A DNA stretch of 53,245 nucleotides from Rhodothermaceae bacterium (GCA_019634345.1 JAHQVL010000162.1:1-53245); one strand, 5' to 3'; shown: positions 6,538-15,223, counted from the stretch's first letter. The notes: a model not told the origin generated them from the letters alone. Numbers and translations: made by a program.

Positions 6538-9531
6538 ATGACACGGATTAAAAAATCTACTATTGCCATTATGCATTTGTGCTGGCTTGTTCTCGCTTTC
6601 TTTTTGAGTGCGGGATCGATACAAGCACAAACAGTAAATGGTGTTGTGACTGATGACATGACAGGTTTGCCTCTACCTGGTGTCAATATTGCCGTTCAGG
6701 GAACGACTACCGGTACAGCCTCCGACAGGGATGGCGAGTTTCAACTTGCCGTACCTTCCTTGAATGACACCCTGCTGTTTTCGTTTGTGGGATATCAGAC
6801 TAGAACCGTCCCCATCAATGGACGGCAAACTATCGAGGTCGCCCTCGTTCCTGAGGTAATTGAAGCCGATGAATTGGTCGTCGTTGCTTACGGTGTGCAG
6901 CGGAAATCTGACGTCACCGGTGCCGTATCTTCCGTTTCAGTGGAGGACTTCAATCAAGGAGTGGTGGTCAACCCCGGACAGTTGCTCCAGGGAGTCGTAG
7001 CCGGTGTAAACGTTACGAGTGCCAGTGGTGAGCCGGGCGCTTCGCAAGACATTATTATTAGAGGTGTAGGCAGTTTGCGCTCGGGCACTACCCCGCTTTA
7101 CGTGCTCGACGGTTTCGTGCTGGACAACTCGTCTATCGGGGTAGCGAATAATCCGCTGAACTTCATAAACCCGGGGGATATCCAGAGCATCGAGATTCTG
7201 AAGGACGCTTCCGCTACCGCTCTTTACGGGACAAGAGCAGCTAACGGTGTGGTTGTAATCACGACCAAAAAAGGACAGGTAGGCAACACCAGGATTAACC
7301 TGTCCAGTTCCGTCGGCTGGACATCTATGGCCAATCATATTGATGTATTCAGCGCCTCTGAGTTTCGCAGTCAAGTGCCAAATGTTGGAGGGCAGCTGGA
7401 CGATTTCGGCGCCAATACCGATTGGCAGGACGAACTAACTCAAACGGCATTGTCGAGTGACATTAACTTCTCCTTGAGTGGTGCTGCAAGCGATCGCTTC
7501 AATTACTACGCCTCACTCGGTGTGCAAAACCAGGATGGTATTCTGAGAGAAAGTAGCCAGAGTCGGTATTCTGGAAGGCTAAACATGAGTCAGTCTGCCT
7601 TGAACGGCCGGCTGAATGTGGACTACCATGTCAATGCCGTACACTCCGCCAATCTCAGGCCGGACAACTCGGCTATGGTTGTCGATATGCTGCAGCTTAA
7701 TCCAACCATTCCGGTATTCAGCGACGGTGCCCCTACGCTGCTGGATGAGATGTTGAACCCCGTTGTGCGATACGACTTGTACCTGGACGAAAGCCTGAAT
7801 AACCGAATTGTGGCGAATGTCGCGCCCTCACTGGAAATCATTAACGGTCTCACATACCGACTCAATGTGGGGCGGGACTACTCGGCCACCGATAGAGAAG
7901 TGCAGACATCTCCCTATGCACTGCTCGAGGGCTTCGAGACAGGGACCCTGACATCGTTTAACTACAAGAACACGAATACTCTTGTAGAAAATACACTTAC
8001 TTACCTCCTGAGTTCAAAAGCTCATTCCGTGAATCTTCTTGCAGGCCATTCCTACCAGGAAAACCTGATTGAAGTAAGCTCTTTTGCCATGGAAGGGTTT
8101 CGTGACAATGGCATCGAACCACGGTACCAGGATCAGACCAGTACCCAGATTACTCCGACCAGTAGGAGTGCGCTGGCTGAGAAGAATAAATTGCAGTCCT
8201 TTTTTGGGAGGGTCAATTATAACTACGACGGTAAATACTTGGTTACTGCGACTATGCGTGCAGATGGCTCTTCCAAGTTTGGAGAAAATAACAGGTATGG
8301 CTATTTCCCGTCGTTTGCCCTGGGGTGGAATATAAGCGAGGAGCCCTTTTTCCGGGCCTCTTTTGTCGAAAACCTGAAGTTGCGGGCCAGTTGGGGCCAA
8401 ACGGGTATCCAGGAAATCCCAAGCAAAATTACCCAGCTCAGTTATACCGAGAGCCGAGACGGCAACAATACATACCCTCTAAATCCCGATGCGTCCAACC
8501 TGGATGATTATGCATTCGGGATTATTTTTACACGACTGGCCAATCCGAACATTCAGTGGGAAGTCTCTACTCAAACCGACGTAGGTATTGATTTTGAGCT
8601 CTTTGATAATCGCTTGCTTGGTACGCTGGATTACTACAATAAGGAATCCGACAACATCTTGCTGGAAGTTGTCCCCAGTGATCCCATCCAGCCGACGTCG
8701 ACCTTCTGGACAAACGTTCCCGACATGACCATTAAAAACTCGGGTTTTGAATTAAGCCTTGAGTATAGAAGCGACCCAACAGGTACGTTTCAGTATTCCA
8801 TCGGAGGGAACGTTTCGTCTATCAAGAACAGAGTCGAGAATTCGCCTTACGCCGTGTTGACCACAGGAGCTGCTCTGGGAGCTGGTCAAACTGGCGCAAC
8901 CATCAATGGATACATCAACGGAGAGCCCGTCGGTGCGTTCTACATGCTTGAGTTTGCAGGCATCGGCGAGGACGGACTGAACCAGTTCGTGGATACCAAC
9001 AATGATGGAGCCATACTAGAAGATGATCGGGTTGTTGTAGGCAGCGCGCTTCCGAATTTGTTGTATGGGATTCAGGTCAACCTGCAATATAAAGATGTTG
9101 GCCTACGGGCTAACTTCAATGGAGCATCAGGCCATTCTATCTACAACCACACAGCGATGTCCATCTTCAATAGGGGTAACCTTGGTTCAAGCTTTAACAC
9201 CACGGAGTTTGCTACGGAATATCCTGAAGAGGCCCTCACGAATTCAAACACAGTATCTACACGATACCTTGAAGACGGGGCTTATCTACGGCTCAATAAT
9301 GTAACACTCTCTTACAGTCCGAGACCCGAATTACTTGGAATCGGCAATGTGGTAAGTGGTCTTCAATTGATGTTAACCGTGCAGAACCCCTTCGTTATCA
9401 CCAATTACTCAGGGTATGATCCTGAGGTAAATACAGGTACATCGCGAGGTGGTATACAGACCTTTGGTATCGACCGATTTACGTACCCTACAGGGAGAAC
9501 CATCCAGTTGGGTATGAACATGACATTTTAG
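6538..9531 (+). CDS. SusC/RagA-family TonB-dependent outer-membrane transporter
   Basis: 997 residues. A signal peptide (about 1-30, ending SIQA-Q) is followed by a carboxypeptidase-regulatory-like domain (about 31-105: VNGVVTDDMTGLPLPGVNI, GYQTRTVPI). A likely TonB box is DELVVVAYG (111-119). The plug domain (about 120-245) contains SDVTGAVSSVS, IIIRGVGSLRSGTTPLYVLDG and the SusC-type GTRAANGVVVITTKKG. A 22-strand barrel region ends in a terminal aromatic residue (LGMNMTF). With the lipoprotein encoded next, it should import an oligosaccharide or peptide across the outer membrane, powered by TonB (a tonB gene is at 50166). No glycosidase or regulator gene is adjacent, so the substrate cannot be read. 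Confidence 0.95.
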   Translation: MTRIKKSTIAIMHLCWLVLAFFLSAGSIQAQTVNGVVTDDMTGLPLPGVNIAVQGTTTGTASDRDGEFQLAVPSLNDTLLFSFVGYQTRTVPINGRQTIEVALVPEVIEADELVVVAYGVQRKSDVTGAVSSVSVEDFNQGVVVNPGQLLQGVVAGVNVTSASGEPGASQDIIIRGVGSLRSGTTPLYVLDGFVLDNSSIGVANNPLNFINPGDIQSIEILKDASATALYGTRAANGVVVITTKKGQVGNTRINLSSSVGWTSMANHIDVFSASEFRSQVPNVGGQLDDFGANTDWQDELTQTALSSDINFSLSGAASDRFNYYASLGVQNQDGILRESSQSRYSGRLNMSQSALNGRLNVDYHVNAVHSANLRPDNSAMVVDMLQLNPTIPVFSDGAPTLLDEMLNPVVRYDLYLDESLNNRIVANVAPSLEIINGLTYRLNVGRDYSATDREVQTSPYALLEGFETGTLTSFNYKNTNTLVENTLTYLLSSKAHSVNLLAGHSYQENLIEVSSFAMEGFRDNGIEPRYQDQTSTQITPTSRSALAEKNKLQSFFGRVNYNYDGKYLVTATMRADGSSKFGENNRYGYFPSFALGWNISEEPFFRASFVENLKLRASWGQTGIQEIPSKITQLSYTESRDGNNTYPLNPDASNLDDYAFGIIFTRLANPNIQWEVSTQTDVGIDFELFDNRLLGTLDYYNKESDNILLEVVPSDPIQPTSTFWTNVPDMTIKNSGFELSLEYRSDPTGTFQYSIGGNVSSIKNRVENSPYAVLTTGAALGAGQTGATINGYINGEPVGAFYMLEFAGIGEDGLNQFVDTNNDGAILEDDRVVVGSALPNLLYGIQVNLQYKDVGLRANFNGASGHSIYNHTAMSIFNRGNLGSSFNTTEFATEYPEEALTNSNTVSTRYLEDGAYLRLNNVTLSYSPRPELLGIGNVVSGLQLMLTVQNPFVITNYSGYDPEVNTGTSRGGIQTFGIDRFTYPTGRTIQLGMNMTF

Positions 9532-9557
9532 TCCCGTGTGTTAATCTTCTGTGCTTA

Positions 9558-9575
9558 TTCCGTGTCCTCACGGAA
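9558..9575 (+). promoter_or_regulatory. Intercistronic hairpin between susC and susD
   Basis: TTCCGTG / CACGGAA form a perfect 7 bp stem with a 4 nt loop (TCCT), 27 bp after the susC stop and 54 bp before the susD start. There is no T-run, so it more likely stabilises the upstream message or tunes the susC:susD ratio than terminates fully. Confidence 0.5.
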
Positions 9576-9628
9576 GCCAGTAAAACTGCACGTGGTATCT
9601 ATATTGGCCTTAATACACAAATTCAATC

Positions 9629-11371
9629 ATGACTATTAAACATATTGTTCTTACAGGCATTTTGATCGTAGCCATTGCTGGATGCGACGTCTTGAATGAA
9701 GAGGTTCTGGACGAATCTTTGACAGGAGGCGGACAAGCTGAAACGATCAGTGGATCTATTGCGCCTGCGTACGGGCAGTTAGCCTGGACCTGGAGGCATA
9801 CGAACTATTTTGGCTTGCAGGAGATCGCTTCAGATGAGGCTATTCTACCATATCGTGGTGGAACAGACTGGTTCGACGGCGGGAAATTCATCGCCGTGCA
9901 CCAACATTTGATGACTCCGGGCAATGATCTCGTTTCCAGTTCCTGGAACGAAGTCACTCGCAATCTTTCCAGAGCAGTAGGAGCCATTGAAGTGCTGAGG
10001 CCTCTGTCGGAGTCTGGCAATGGAGAAGCTACAGAGGCCCTCCATGAGATGGTTGCTCTGCGGGCTTACTTGAACATGTTGATGCTGGACAGCTGGGGTC
10101 TTGCTTTTGAGAAGGAAACGACGGATGAGACCTCTCGCCTGCTGAGAGGGCAAGAAGCCATCGATTACATTCAGAGTGAGCTCGAATCGGTAGTAGATGT
10201 AATCAATACAAGTAGAGGCCCGGGCCGGTTAACACAGGGAGCCGTGTGGGGGCTTCTGGCGCGATTGCATCTCAATTCGGCAGTCTATCGAGATCCGTAT
10301 GGCACACCGGATTTTAGATCCGAGGACATGCTTAAGGTGATTGAGTACTCAGATAACATTATAAACTCCGGTAGCTACTCTCTTTCGAGTGAGTATTTTG
10401 ACATGTTTAACGATTCAAATACCGGTAGCTCCGAGTTGATCTTTGCCGTTGACCAGAGGGGGGTGCTACGTAACGAGCACAACCGATGGGCGTACTGGTC
10501 TCTCGCAGGTGATCTGTATCCAAGGCTCGAGCATCCATCAGCGGATGGGACCGATGGCCCTGCGGCCACACCGGAATTCTATCAGAATTGGGTAGATGCG
10601 TACGGCAGCGTGGATCCGGCCGACGCCGACGCGCGGTTCTACAAGAAAGAGCTGTTTATACCCGAAGACCTGCAGGATTTGAACGGAGTAACTCCTGAGA
10701 ATGACGAAGACCACTACTTCTGCATCAGTGCTGAGGAGTTTGAGATAGACAAAGGTATTCTTCGAGACATCATCTGGGGGCCTCGAAAGGGGACAGACGG
10801 AAACTTCCTCACCTGCGCTGAGGGCGGGTTCAGGATTTATCCCGTCATTCACACGCGAACAAGAGGGTCGGGGAATACGGAATACGTTAATCACACGTTG
10901 AGCATAGACTTTACGAACGAAGGCCGGCTGCATAACACGGGCTATCGTTTCTCCAAGTATCAATGTAGCCGTACATCCAGTAACTGCAACAGATTCAGCA
11001 GCGTGGATCTGGTATTGCTCCGCCTGGGTGAAGTATATCTGAATCGTGCAGAGGCTAAACTCAGAAATGGAGACGCGGCCGGCGCCTTGAGCGATGTAAA
11101 TACACTGCGAAGTGCAAGGAATGCACGTCCCGATCAAACACCCACTGCTCTGTCATCCTTGGATCTCGATATATTATATCGTGAGCGGGGATTTGAGCTT
11201 TATTGGGAGGGACTAAGAAGAACGGATCAGATTCGGTTTGGAACCTATGAAGAGCCCTGGACCGAGAAGACGAGCAGCGACGTTAGCAAGCGGTTGTTCC
11301 CGATTCCGCAAAGTGCTATCGATGGCGCCTCTAACGTGGAAGGCTATCTTTTGCAAAACGAGGGCTACTAG
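9629..11371 (+). CDS. SusD/RagB-family nutrient-binding outer-membrane lipoprotein
   Basis: 580 residues with a lipoprotein signal peptide ending VAIAGC, so Cys19 is the expected lipidation site. The family pattern is present: a helical TPR-like half (GQLAWTWRHTNYFGLQEIASDEAI; EALHEMVALRAYLNMLMLDSWG; AVWGLLARLHLNSAVY) and a C-terminal signature DLVLLRLGEVYLNRAEAKLR followed by ILYRERGFELYWEGLRRTDQIR. SusD proteins cap the SusC barrel and bind the ligand at the cell surface. It lies 97 bp downstream of susC on the same strand and is surely its partner. Several Cys residues in the middle (CISAEEF, LTCAEGG, CSRTSSNCNR) could form surface disulfides. Confidence 0.95.
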   Translation: MTIKHIVLTGILIVAIAGCDVLNEEVLDESLTGGGQAETISGSIAPAYGQLAWTWRHTNYFGLQEIASDEAILPYRGGTDWFDGGKFIAVHQHLMTPGNDLVSSSWNEVTRNLSRAVGAIEVLRPLSESGNGEATEALHEMVALRAYLNMLMLDSWGLAFEKETTDETSRLLRGQEAIDYIQSELESVVDVINTSRGPGRLTQGAVWGLLARLHLNSAVYRDPYGTPDFRSEDMLKVIEYSDNIINSGSYSLSSEYFDMFNDSNTGSSELIFAVDQRGVLRNEHNRWAYWSLAGDLYPRLEHPSADGTDGPAATPEFYQNWVDAYGSVDPADADARFYKKELFIPEDLQDLNGVTPENDEDHYFCISAEEFEIDKGILRDIIWGPRKGTDGNFLTCAEGGFRIYPVIHTRTRGSGNTEYVNHTLSIDFTNEGRLHNTGYRFSKYQCSRTSSNCNRFSSVDLVLLRLGEVYLNRAEAKLRNGDAAGALSDVNTLRSARNARPDQTPTALSSLDLDILYRERGFELYWEGLRRTDQIRFGTYEEPWTEKTSSDVSKRLFPIPQSAIDGASNVEGYLLQNEGY

Positions 11372-11712
11372 AGTAAGGCATGTCGTATTGGACGTTGTAA
11401 CCTGGCTGACCTCAAGACGGGGCCAACTTTATGAGGCTCCAGATGCGTCACGGCCTGGACCAGCGGGTACTTAAGTGTGCTCGCTGGTCGTGGTAGTGAC
11501 TGAAAGACGATATCATGTCCGATGTCGTCTTTACAACTTTACCGGTAATCACCACGTGAGAATATGAGACATGATTCACGTACTCATGCTCGTCAAAGTA
11601 CTAGAAATTTATAGAATTCCCTATCTTAGAGCTATGTTTGGCAGGCTGCTTTACGAACCCATTGCAGCTCCTTGCGTTCAAGGTAACTGTAATACTTAAA
11701 TAGGACAGCAGA
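11372..11712. other. Intergenic stretch between susD and the second toxin locus
   Basis: Contains the inverted repeat at 11503-11532 that may terminate the susCD transcript, and the leader of the antitoxin gene at 11713. No gene is visible: frames overlapping the end of susD are out of frame with it and have no domain features. Confidence 0.4.
11503..11532. terminator. Inverted repeat, possible terminator of the susCD transcript
   Basis: AAAGACGA (11503-11510) pairs with TCGTCTTT (11525-11532); after one mismatch ATC/GAT extends the stem around a 6 nt loop. It lies about 130 bp after the susD stop and is the strongest hairpin in this gap. The run of T after it is short and interrupted. Confidence 0.4.
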
Positions 11713-11913
11713 ATGGTAACCACTTTAACAAAAGCTGATATCATTAAAGCGGTAGAGGAACTGCCAGGTGATAGCTTTGCCCTCGAGGATATCATCGAAA
11801 AGCTTATAGTCATTCACAAAGTAAGAGTAGGTCTTGCTCAGGAAGGGCAAGGAATTGCACATGAAGATGTAGTAGAGCAATTCAAAAAACCTCGCGATCA
11901 GCGTAATTGGTAG
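11713..11913 (+). CDS. ParD-like antitoxin (second locus)
   Basis: 66 residues, same pattern as the antitoxin at 5468 but well diverged: LTKADIIKAVEELPGDSFALEDIIEKLIVIHKVRVGL, then an acidic segment and a short charged tail ending QRNW. The frame is intact. It directly precedes a toxin gene that is broken by a stop codon, so this antitoxin may now be an orphan, or may neutralise the related intact toxin at 5676. The GTG that would start the toxin lies 5 nt after its stop. Confidence 0.7.
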   Translation: MVTTLTKADIIKAVEELPGDSFALEDIIEKLIVIHKVRVGLAQEGQGIAHEDVVEQFKKPRDQRNW

Positions 11914-11918
11914 AGTAA

Positions 11919-12236
11919 GTGGTTATTCTGAAGTGGCGTCCTCAAGCACTGAAAGATCTTAAGGCAATTGAAGCATATCTAGAAGAAGTGTAACCAGATT
12001 ATGCGCCATTTTTCATGGAGCGTATCCTGCAACATCCGGAGAAACTTAAGAAATTTCCAAGAATGGGCAGAGTTGTGCCTGAGATAGGACTGGACTCAGT
12101 AAGAGAGTTGATCTATCGAAATTATAGAATCATGTACGTAGTTGATGACAGTGAAAAATCAGTCGAAGTGTTAACCGTTATTCATTCTGCTCGTCAATTT
12201 GGTGGTTTTGAAGCTGAGGATGACAACAATGTGTAG
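11919..12236 (+). pseudogene. ParE/RelE-type toxin interrupted by a nonsense codon (second locus)
   Basis: Reading from GTG at 11919 gives VVILKWRPQALKDLKAIEAY, then LEEV, then TAA at 11991-11993 (codon 25). The same frame continues as PDYAPFFMERILQHPEKLKK and FPRMGRVVPE, then RELIYRNYRIMYVVDD, to a TAG at 12234-12236. The whole aligns without gaps to the intact toxin (W6, KDL, FPR.GR.VPE, RELIYR.YRIMY, QFGG) apart from a 9-residue acidic C-terminal extension. A restart at the ATG at 12015 would yield a 73-residue fragment lacking the first strand and helix. No frameshift is present, so a single base change separates this from an open gene. Confidence 0.75.
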
Positions 12237-12245
12237 GACATTTTC

Positions 12246-12348
12246 TGTACCAATAATGTACCAGCTCTTTTTTGGGATTCGCTGTAATTCAATGGCAAAC
12301 AACGTGTTATGTGACTAGCTTCAGCGTTTCCTAAACGCATGCCCGGGT
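12246..12348 (+). repeat. ParE-associated 3' element, copy D (103 bp)
   Basis: TGTACC at 12246 and 12257 (11 bp period), a T-run, CTGTAA at 12282-12287, exactly 35 nt, then the hairpin core GCGTTTCCTAAACGC at 12324-12338 and CCCGGGT at 12342-12348. It begins 9 bp after the second toxin frame. It is 2 nt longer than copies A and C, the extra bases lying between the T-run and CTGTAA. Confidence 0.8.
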
Positions 12349-12434
12349 GTGAGCATCTGGAAATTATCCATTGGAGTGAAGCGGCTTTTTTTGTTACATT
12401 GGACGGCTAACTGCTTTTCTCTTCTGAACGTATC

Positions 12435-13424
12435 ATGGACTTAATCACTCAGGGTTTGGTGGGGGCTACAATTGCGCAGGCTGGTGCGAAGCCCAGTGAG
12501 GTGAGGCTGGCCTCATTCGTTGGCTTTTGCGCACCGCTGCTTGCCGATGCCGACGCACTCATTCGTTCCTCTGAGGATCCGCTCCTTGTTCTGGAGAACC
12601 ACCGGCATTTTACCCACGCTCTAGTATTTATACCTGTAGGCGCCCTCGTTGCATCCTTGCTGCTCTGGCTGTTGTTGAGAAAGCGATTGGGGTTTAAACC
12701 AATCTATTATTACGCGTTCCTCGGATATGCCACAGCCGGCTTTCTTGATGCGTGCACGAGCTACGGAACCCACCTGTTGTGGCCCTTCAGTGATGGCCGA
12801 ATTGCATGGAGCATCATCTCTATCATCGACCCTGTATTCTCGATAGGACTGATCGCAGCCCTTGTATTTGGTTTGATAAAAAAGAAAACGAATGGAGCAA
12901 AGGCCGGTTTGGTGTTCGCCGCTGCGTATCTATTACTCGGCGTAATACAGCATGGGCGTGCTGAATCTGTCGCACTGGCCGAGGGGCAGCAACGGGGTCA
13001 TACCCTTGAGCGCCTGATTGTCAAGCCTACATTGGGGAATCTGATGCTCTGGCGAACCGTGTATGAGTCGGAGGGGATGTATTACGTCGATGCCGTGCGT
13101 GTAGGTCTAAAAGGGACCGTCTTTAGCGGGAATACCATAGAGGTCTTTGACATTAATCACGACCTGCCTCTCCTTAACGATCAATCGGTGGTCTATCGAG
13201 ATATCCAGCGCTTTGAATTATTCTCTGATGGGTTTCTTGCCTGGCATCCGGATCATCCAACTGTTCTTGGGGACATACGTTATGCCATGGTGCCTACCAG
13301 CATCCGCCCACTCTGGGGAATCGAGGTGAATCTTGACGAACCTGATGAGCATGTCCCTTTCAATACCTATCGAACATTGTCTGATGCCGAAAGGAAGGCG
13401 TTCATGGCTATGCTGTTTGACTAA
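12435..13424 (+). CDS. YdjM-type membrane-bound metal-dependent hydrolase family protein
   Basis: 329 residues. It begins MDLITQGLVGATIAQAG, typical of the YdjM/LexA-binding inner-membrane family (PF04307). Family His/Asp features are the ADADAL segment near residue 37, HRHFTHAL near 55 (three His), and the later FLDACTSYGTHLLWPFSDGR (His near 114). About four to five membrane segments follow (VFIPVGALVASLLLWLLL, IIDPVFSIGLIAALVFGLI, AGLVFAAAYLLLGVI), then a soluble C-terminal half of about 150 residues. The enzymatic substrate of this family is not known to me. The gene is monocistronic in appearance; element copy D ends 86 bp upstream. Confidence 0.85.
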   Translation: MDLITQGLVGATIAQAGAKPSEVRLASFVGFCAPLLADADALIRSSEDPLLVLENHRHFTHALVFIPVGALVASLLLWLLLRKRLGFKPIYYYAFLGYATAGFLDACTSYGTHLLWPFSDGRIAWSIISIIDPVFSIGLIAALVFGLIKKKTNGAKAGLVFAAAYLLLGVIQHGRAESVALAEGQQRGHTLERLIVKPTLGNLMLWRTVYESEGMYYVDAVRVGLKGTVFSGNTIEVFDINHDLPLLNDQSVVYRDIQRFELFSDGFLAWHPDHPTVLGDIRYAMVPTSIRPLWGIEVNLDEPDEHVPFNTYRTLSDAERKAFMAMLFD

Positions 13425-13517
13425 GTTGTTCGACGAAGAGGGCCTTGCTGAAAGGGAATCAGTTCGGTTCTATTGGTGTCTAACAAAAAAAGAGTGTTTT
13501 ATTTATCGTTTAACTCT

Positions 13518-13997
13518 ATGAACAGAAGTAGCTCAATCGGATTCCTCTTAATCATAGTATGCCTGCAAGCGTGCAGCGTTTTTCAGGATGGAGGCAGTGA
13601 TTCAACCGTTGATTTAGGTGAGGAATTTCAACTTCGTGTTGGTGAAACTGCCGTGTTTATACAGGTTAATCACCTGCTTGAGGAAGAGACGAGGATTACT
13701 TTTCAAGAGCTCGAAGAGGATTCCAGATGTCCCATTGGGGTCAACTGTATTTGGGAAGGGCAGGTCGTGTTAGCTTTTGATGCGCTCACAGACGGAGATA
13801 CTGAACACCTGGACTACCAGGGGTTTGTTAGTCCTGAGGGAGACGCGTATTTGAACCAATCATTTGGAGATATTTATGAGCTGCAGCTTCTACGCGTCGA
13901 TCCTTATCCCGTAGCAGCAACGAATGGAGAGTCCGCTGAGGGGGAGGATGACAAAGTCGCTACGTTAAAGATTGCTCAGGTTGGGATTGTGGATTGA
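13518..13997 (+). CDS. Small lipoprotein with a Cys-containing conserved domain
   Basis: 159 residues from the ATG at 13518; a TTG 45 bp upstream would add a polar extension and spoil the signal peptide. MNRSSSIGFLLIIVCLQAC gives a lipobox LQAC with lipidated Cys19. The mature part carries EEDSRCPIGVNCIWEG, a motif seen in small secreted bacterial proteins with a paired-Cys loop (C-P-x4-C-x-W), probably a disulfide. The rest is predicted beta. Function unknown. It converges with the minus-strand operon ending at 14015, 17 bp away. Confidence 0.75.
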   Translation: MNRSSSIGFLLIIVCLQACSVFQDGGSDSTVDLGEEFQLRVGETAVFIQVNHLLEEETRITFQELEEDSRCPIGVNCIWEGQVVLAFDALTDGDTEHLDYQGFVSPEGDAYLNQSFGDIYELQLLRVDPYPVAATNGESAEGEDDKVATLKIAQVGIVD

Positions 13998-14014
13998 ATG
14001 GTATGATACCAACT

Positions 14015-14575
14015 TCATCGCCAATCCAGGATTGCGATCTTCAGAGCGGAAAGGCGAACCGATTCTTTGTTGGGTTGCACATCTCTGCATCTTAGTTCCA
14101 GGATTCGGCTGGGAGGCACCTTGAACCATAACCGGTTGCCTGGATACTGGAGATCCGGGGAGTGATTGAATGGTTGCAAAAAGAGGAAGATCGATTCGTT
14201 TTGTTTCTTTTCTATGTCTGAAAGAGAGAGTTCGATCTCTGTGCTAGACTCAACGTTCTGTGTTATACTCACCTCCAATAAGACCTCATCCGGACCGCCA
14301 GTAAGAGGTGGAATCCTGTATTCGACCGAATTTCGAGAGGAAGAAATCAATCCCTCTAGTAAAATCTGCTTTTCATCTGCATTAGATCGAAACGGAATGT
14401 GAAGAGGTTCTTCTTCGTCCCGGCGGAAGTCAGTGAGCTTAGGAAGTTGAAATTGTAGCTTCATAGAATTAATCATCCTGGCTAGAAGATCAAAAACAAG
14501 GATGAATACAAAAAAGAAGGCCCCCACCACCATCGCACCAACCTCCTTCATTCTTCGACTAAAAGGATCAGGCAT
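14015..14575 (-). CDS. Single-pass membrane protein of unknown function
   Basis: 186 residues. One hydrophobic segment near the N-terminus (VGAMVVGAFFFVFILVFDLLA, residues about 12-32), then a soluble region of about 150 residues that looks beta-rich (EVLLEVSITQNVESSTEIEL, NRLWFKVPPSRILELRCRD), possibly periplasmic. The start overlaps the end of the ferritin-like gene by 8 bp, so it is the last gene of the patatin / glycosyltransferase / ferritin-like operon. I recognise no family. Confidence 0.65.
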   Translation of the reverse strand: MPDPFSRRMKEVGAMVVGAFFFVFILVFDLLARMINSMKLQFQLPKLTDFRRDEEEPLHIPFRSNADEKQILLEGLISSSRNSVEYRIPPLTGGPDEVLLEVSITQNVESSTEIELSLSDIEKKQNESIFLFLQPFNHSPDLQYPGNRLWFKVPPSRILELRCRDVQPNKESVRLSALKIAILDWR

Positions 14576-15200
14576 AAAAGGCTTCGAGCCTTTTGACTCG
14601 TGGATTGAGGAATAAAAAGGGAATTTTAAACAGAAGCAGGGTATAATGAATCCATAAATCTGTGATGCGCTCCTGAAATCGGGGCAGGTGGGTGTCCGAC
14701 TTTTTAAGCCAATACTGATACGGATAACAATGCGAAGGCTCGTCTCGCTCTATGACTTTGAAGATGCGATAGAGGGTGCTGTCCTTCTGGATAAACGGTG
14801 ATTTTAATAGCTTATCAACCTGCCGCATCCCCCTGAACTCTGTCATCATGATCAGCCGGCATAGTTGAAAAAAGCGACGGTCTGATTCAAGGATCTCTTC
14901 CCTGTCCAGGTCTTCTATGGGCTTCTTGAATACGTGGAGGATGAAGAGATCGACATACCCGTAGGTCGGCCCAATGTCGAAAGGAAGCCGATTCCGCTTC
15001 TTGAAGTAGTTTCGGAACATCAGGTAGTGCTTACGCTCATCATCGCAGTGTTTTTGGACGGCCTGTATAAAGGTGCGTTCTTCTGGATACTTAACATGCA
15101 GGACATCGAGCAATTTCTCGAGTTCGATGTATCCGGTGTACTCATTGTATAAATAGACCGAGGCGATGACGTCTTGAAGACGTTCAAATAGTTGCTTCAT
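14568..15200 (-). CDS. Ferritin-like (diiron-type) domain protein
   Basis: 210 residues, almost all helical. Ligand-like residues follow the ferritin-like four-helix pattern: Glu20 (LYNEYTGYIELEK), Glu55-x-x-His58 (DDERKHY), Glu121 (MMTEFRGMRQ) and Glu154-x-x-His157 (ERDEPSHCYPYQYWL). This E, ExxH, E, ExxH arrangement is what binds two irons in oxidases, desaturases and hydroxylases of the superfamily. The C-terminus (WIHYTLLLFKIPFLFLNPR) is amphipathic or membrane-touching. It sits between a glycosyltransferase and a single-pass membrane protein downstream of a phospholipase, so a lipid or membrane-associated substrate is plausible but unproved. Confidence 0.75.
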   Translation of the reverse strand: MKQLFERLQDVIASVYLYNEYTGYIELEKLLDVLHVKYPEERTFIQAVQKHCDDERKHYLMFRNYFKKRNRLPFDIGPTYGYVDLFILHVFKKPIEDLDREEILESDRRFFQLCRLIMMTEFRGMRQVDKLLKSPFIQKDSTLYRIFKVIERDEPSHCYPYQYWLKKSDTHLPRFQERITDLWIHYTLLLFKIPFLFLNPRVKRLEAFYA

Positions 15201-15223
15201 GTTCTAAAGAAAGAGCCTCATAG

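Noticed and set aside
10538..11137. 199-codon open frame on the minus strand inside susD
   Set aside because: Lies entirely opposite the SusD coding region, which has an unmistakable family pattern; the antisense product has no domain or signal features.
2098..12348. Reading the ParE-associated 3' elements as integron attC sites
   Set aside because: Copy A has CCCCAAC and GTTGGGT in the right relation and toxin-antitoxin genes are common integron cassettes. But copies C and D do not keep the complementary RYYYAAC / GTTRRRY pair, copy D lacks GTT, the hairpin is placed asymmetrically between the boxes, and no integrase gene is in the window. Kept only as a weak alternative.
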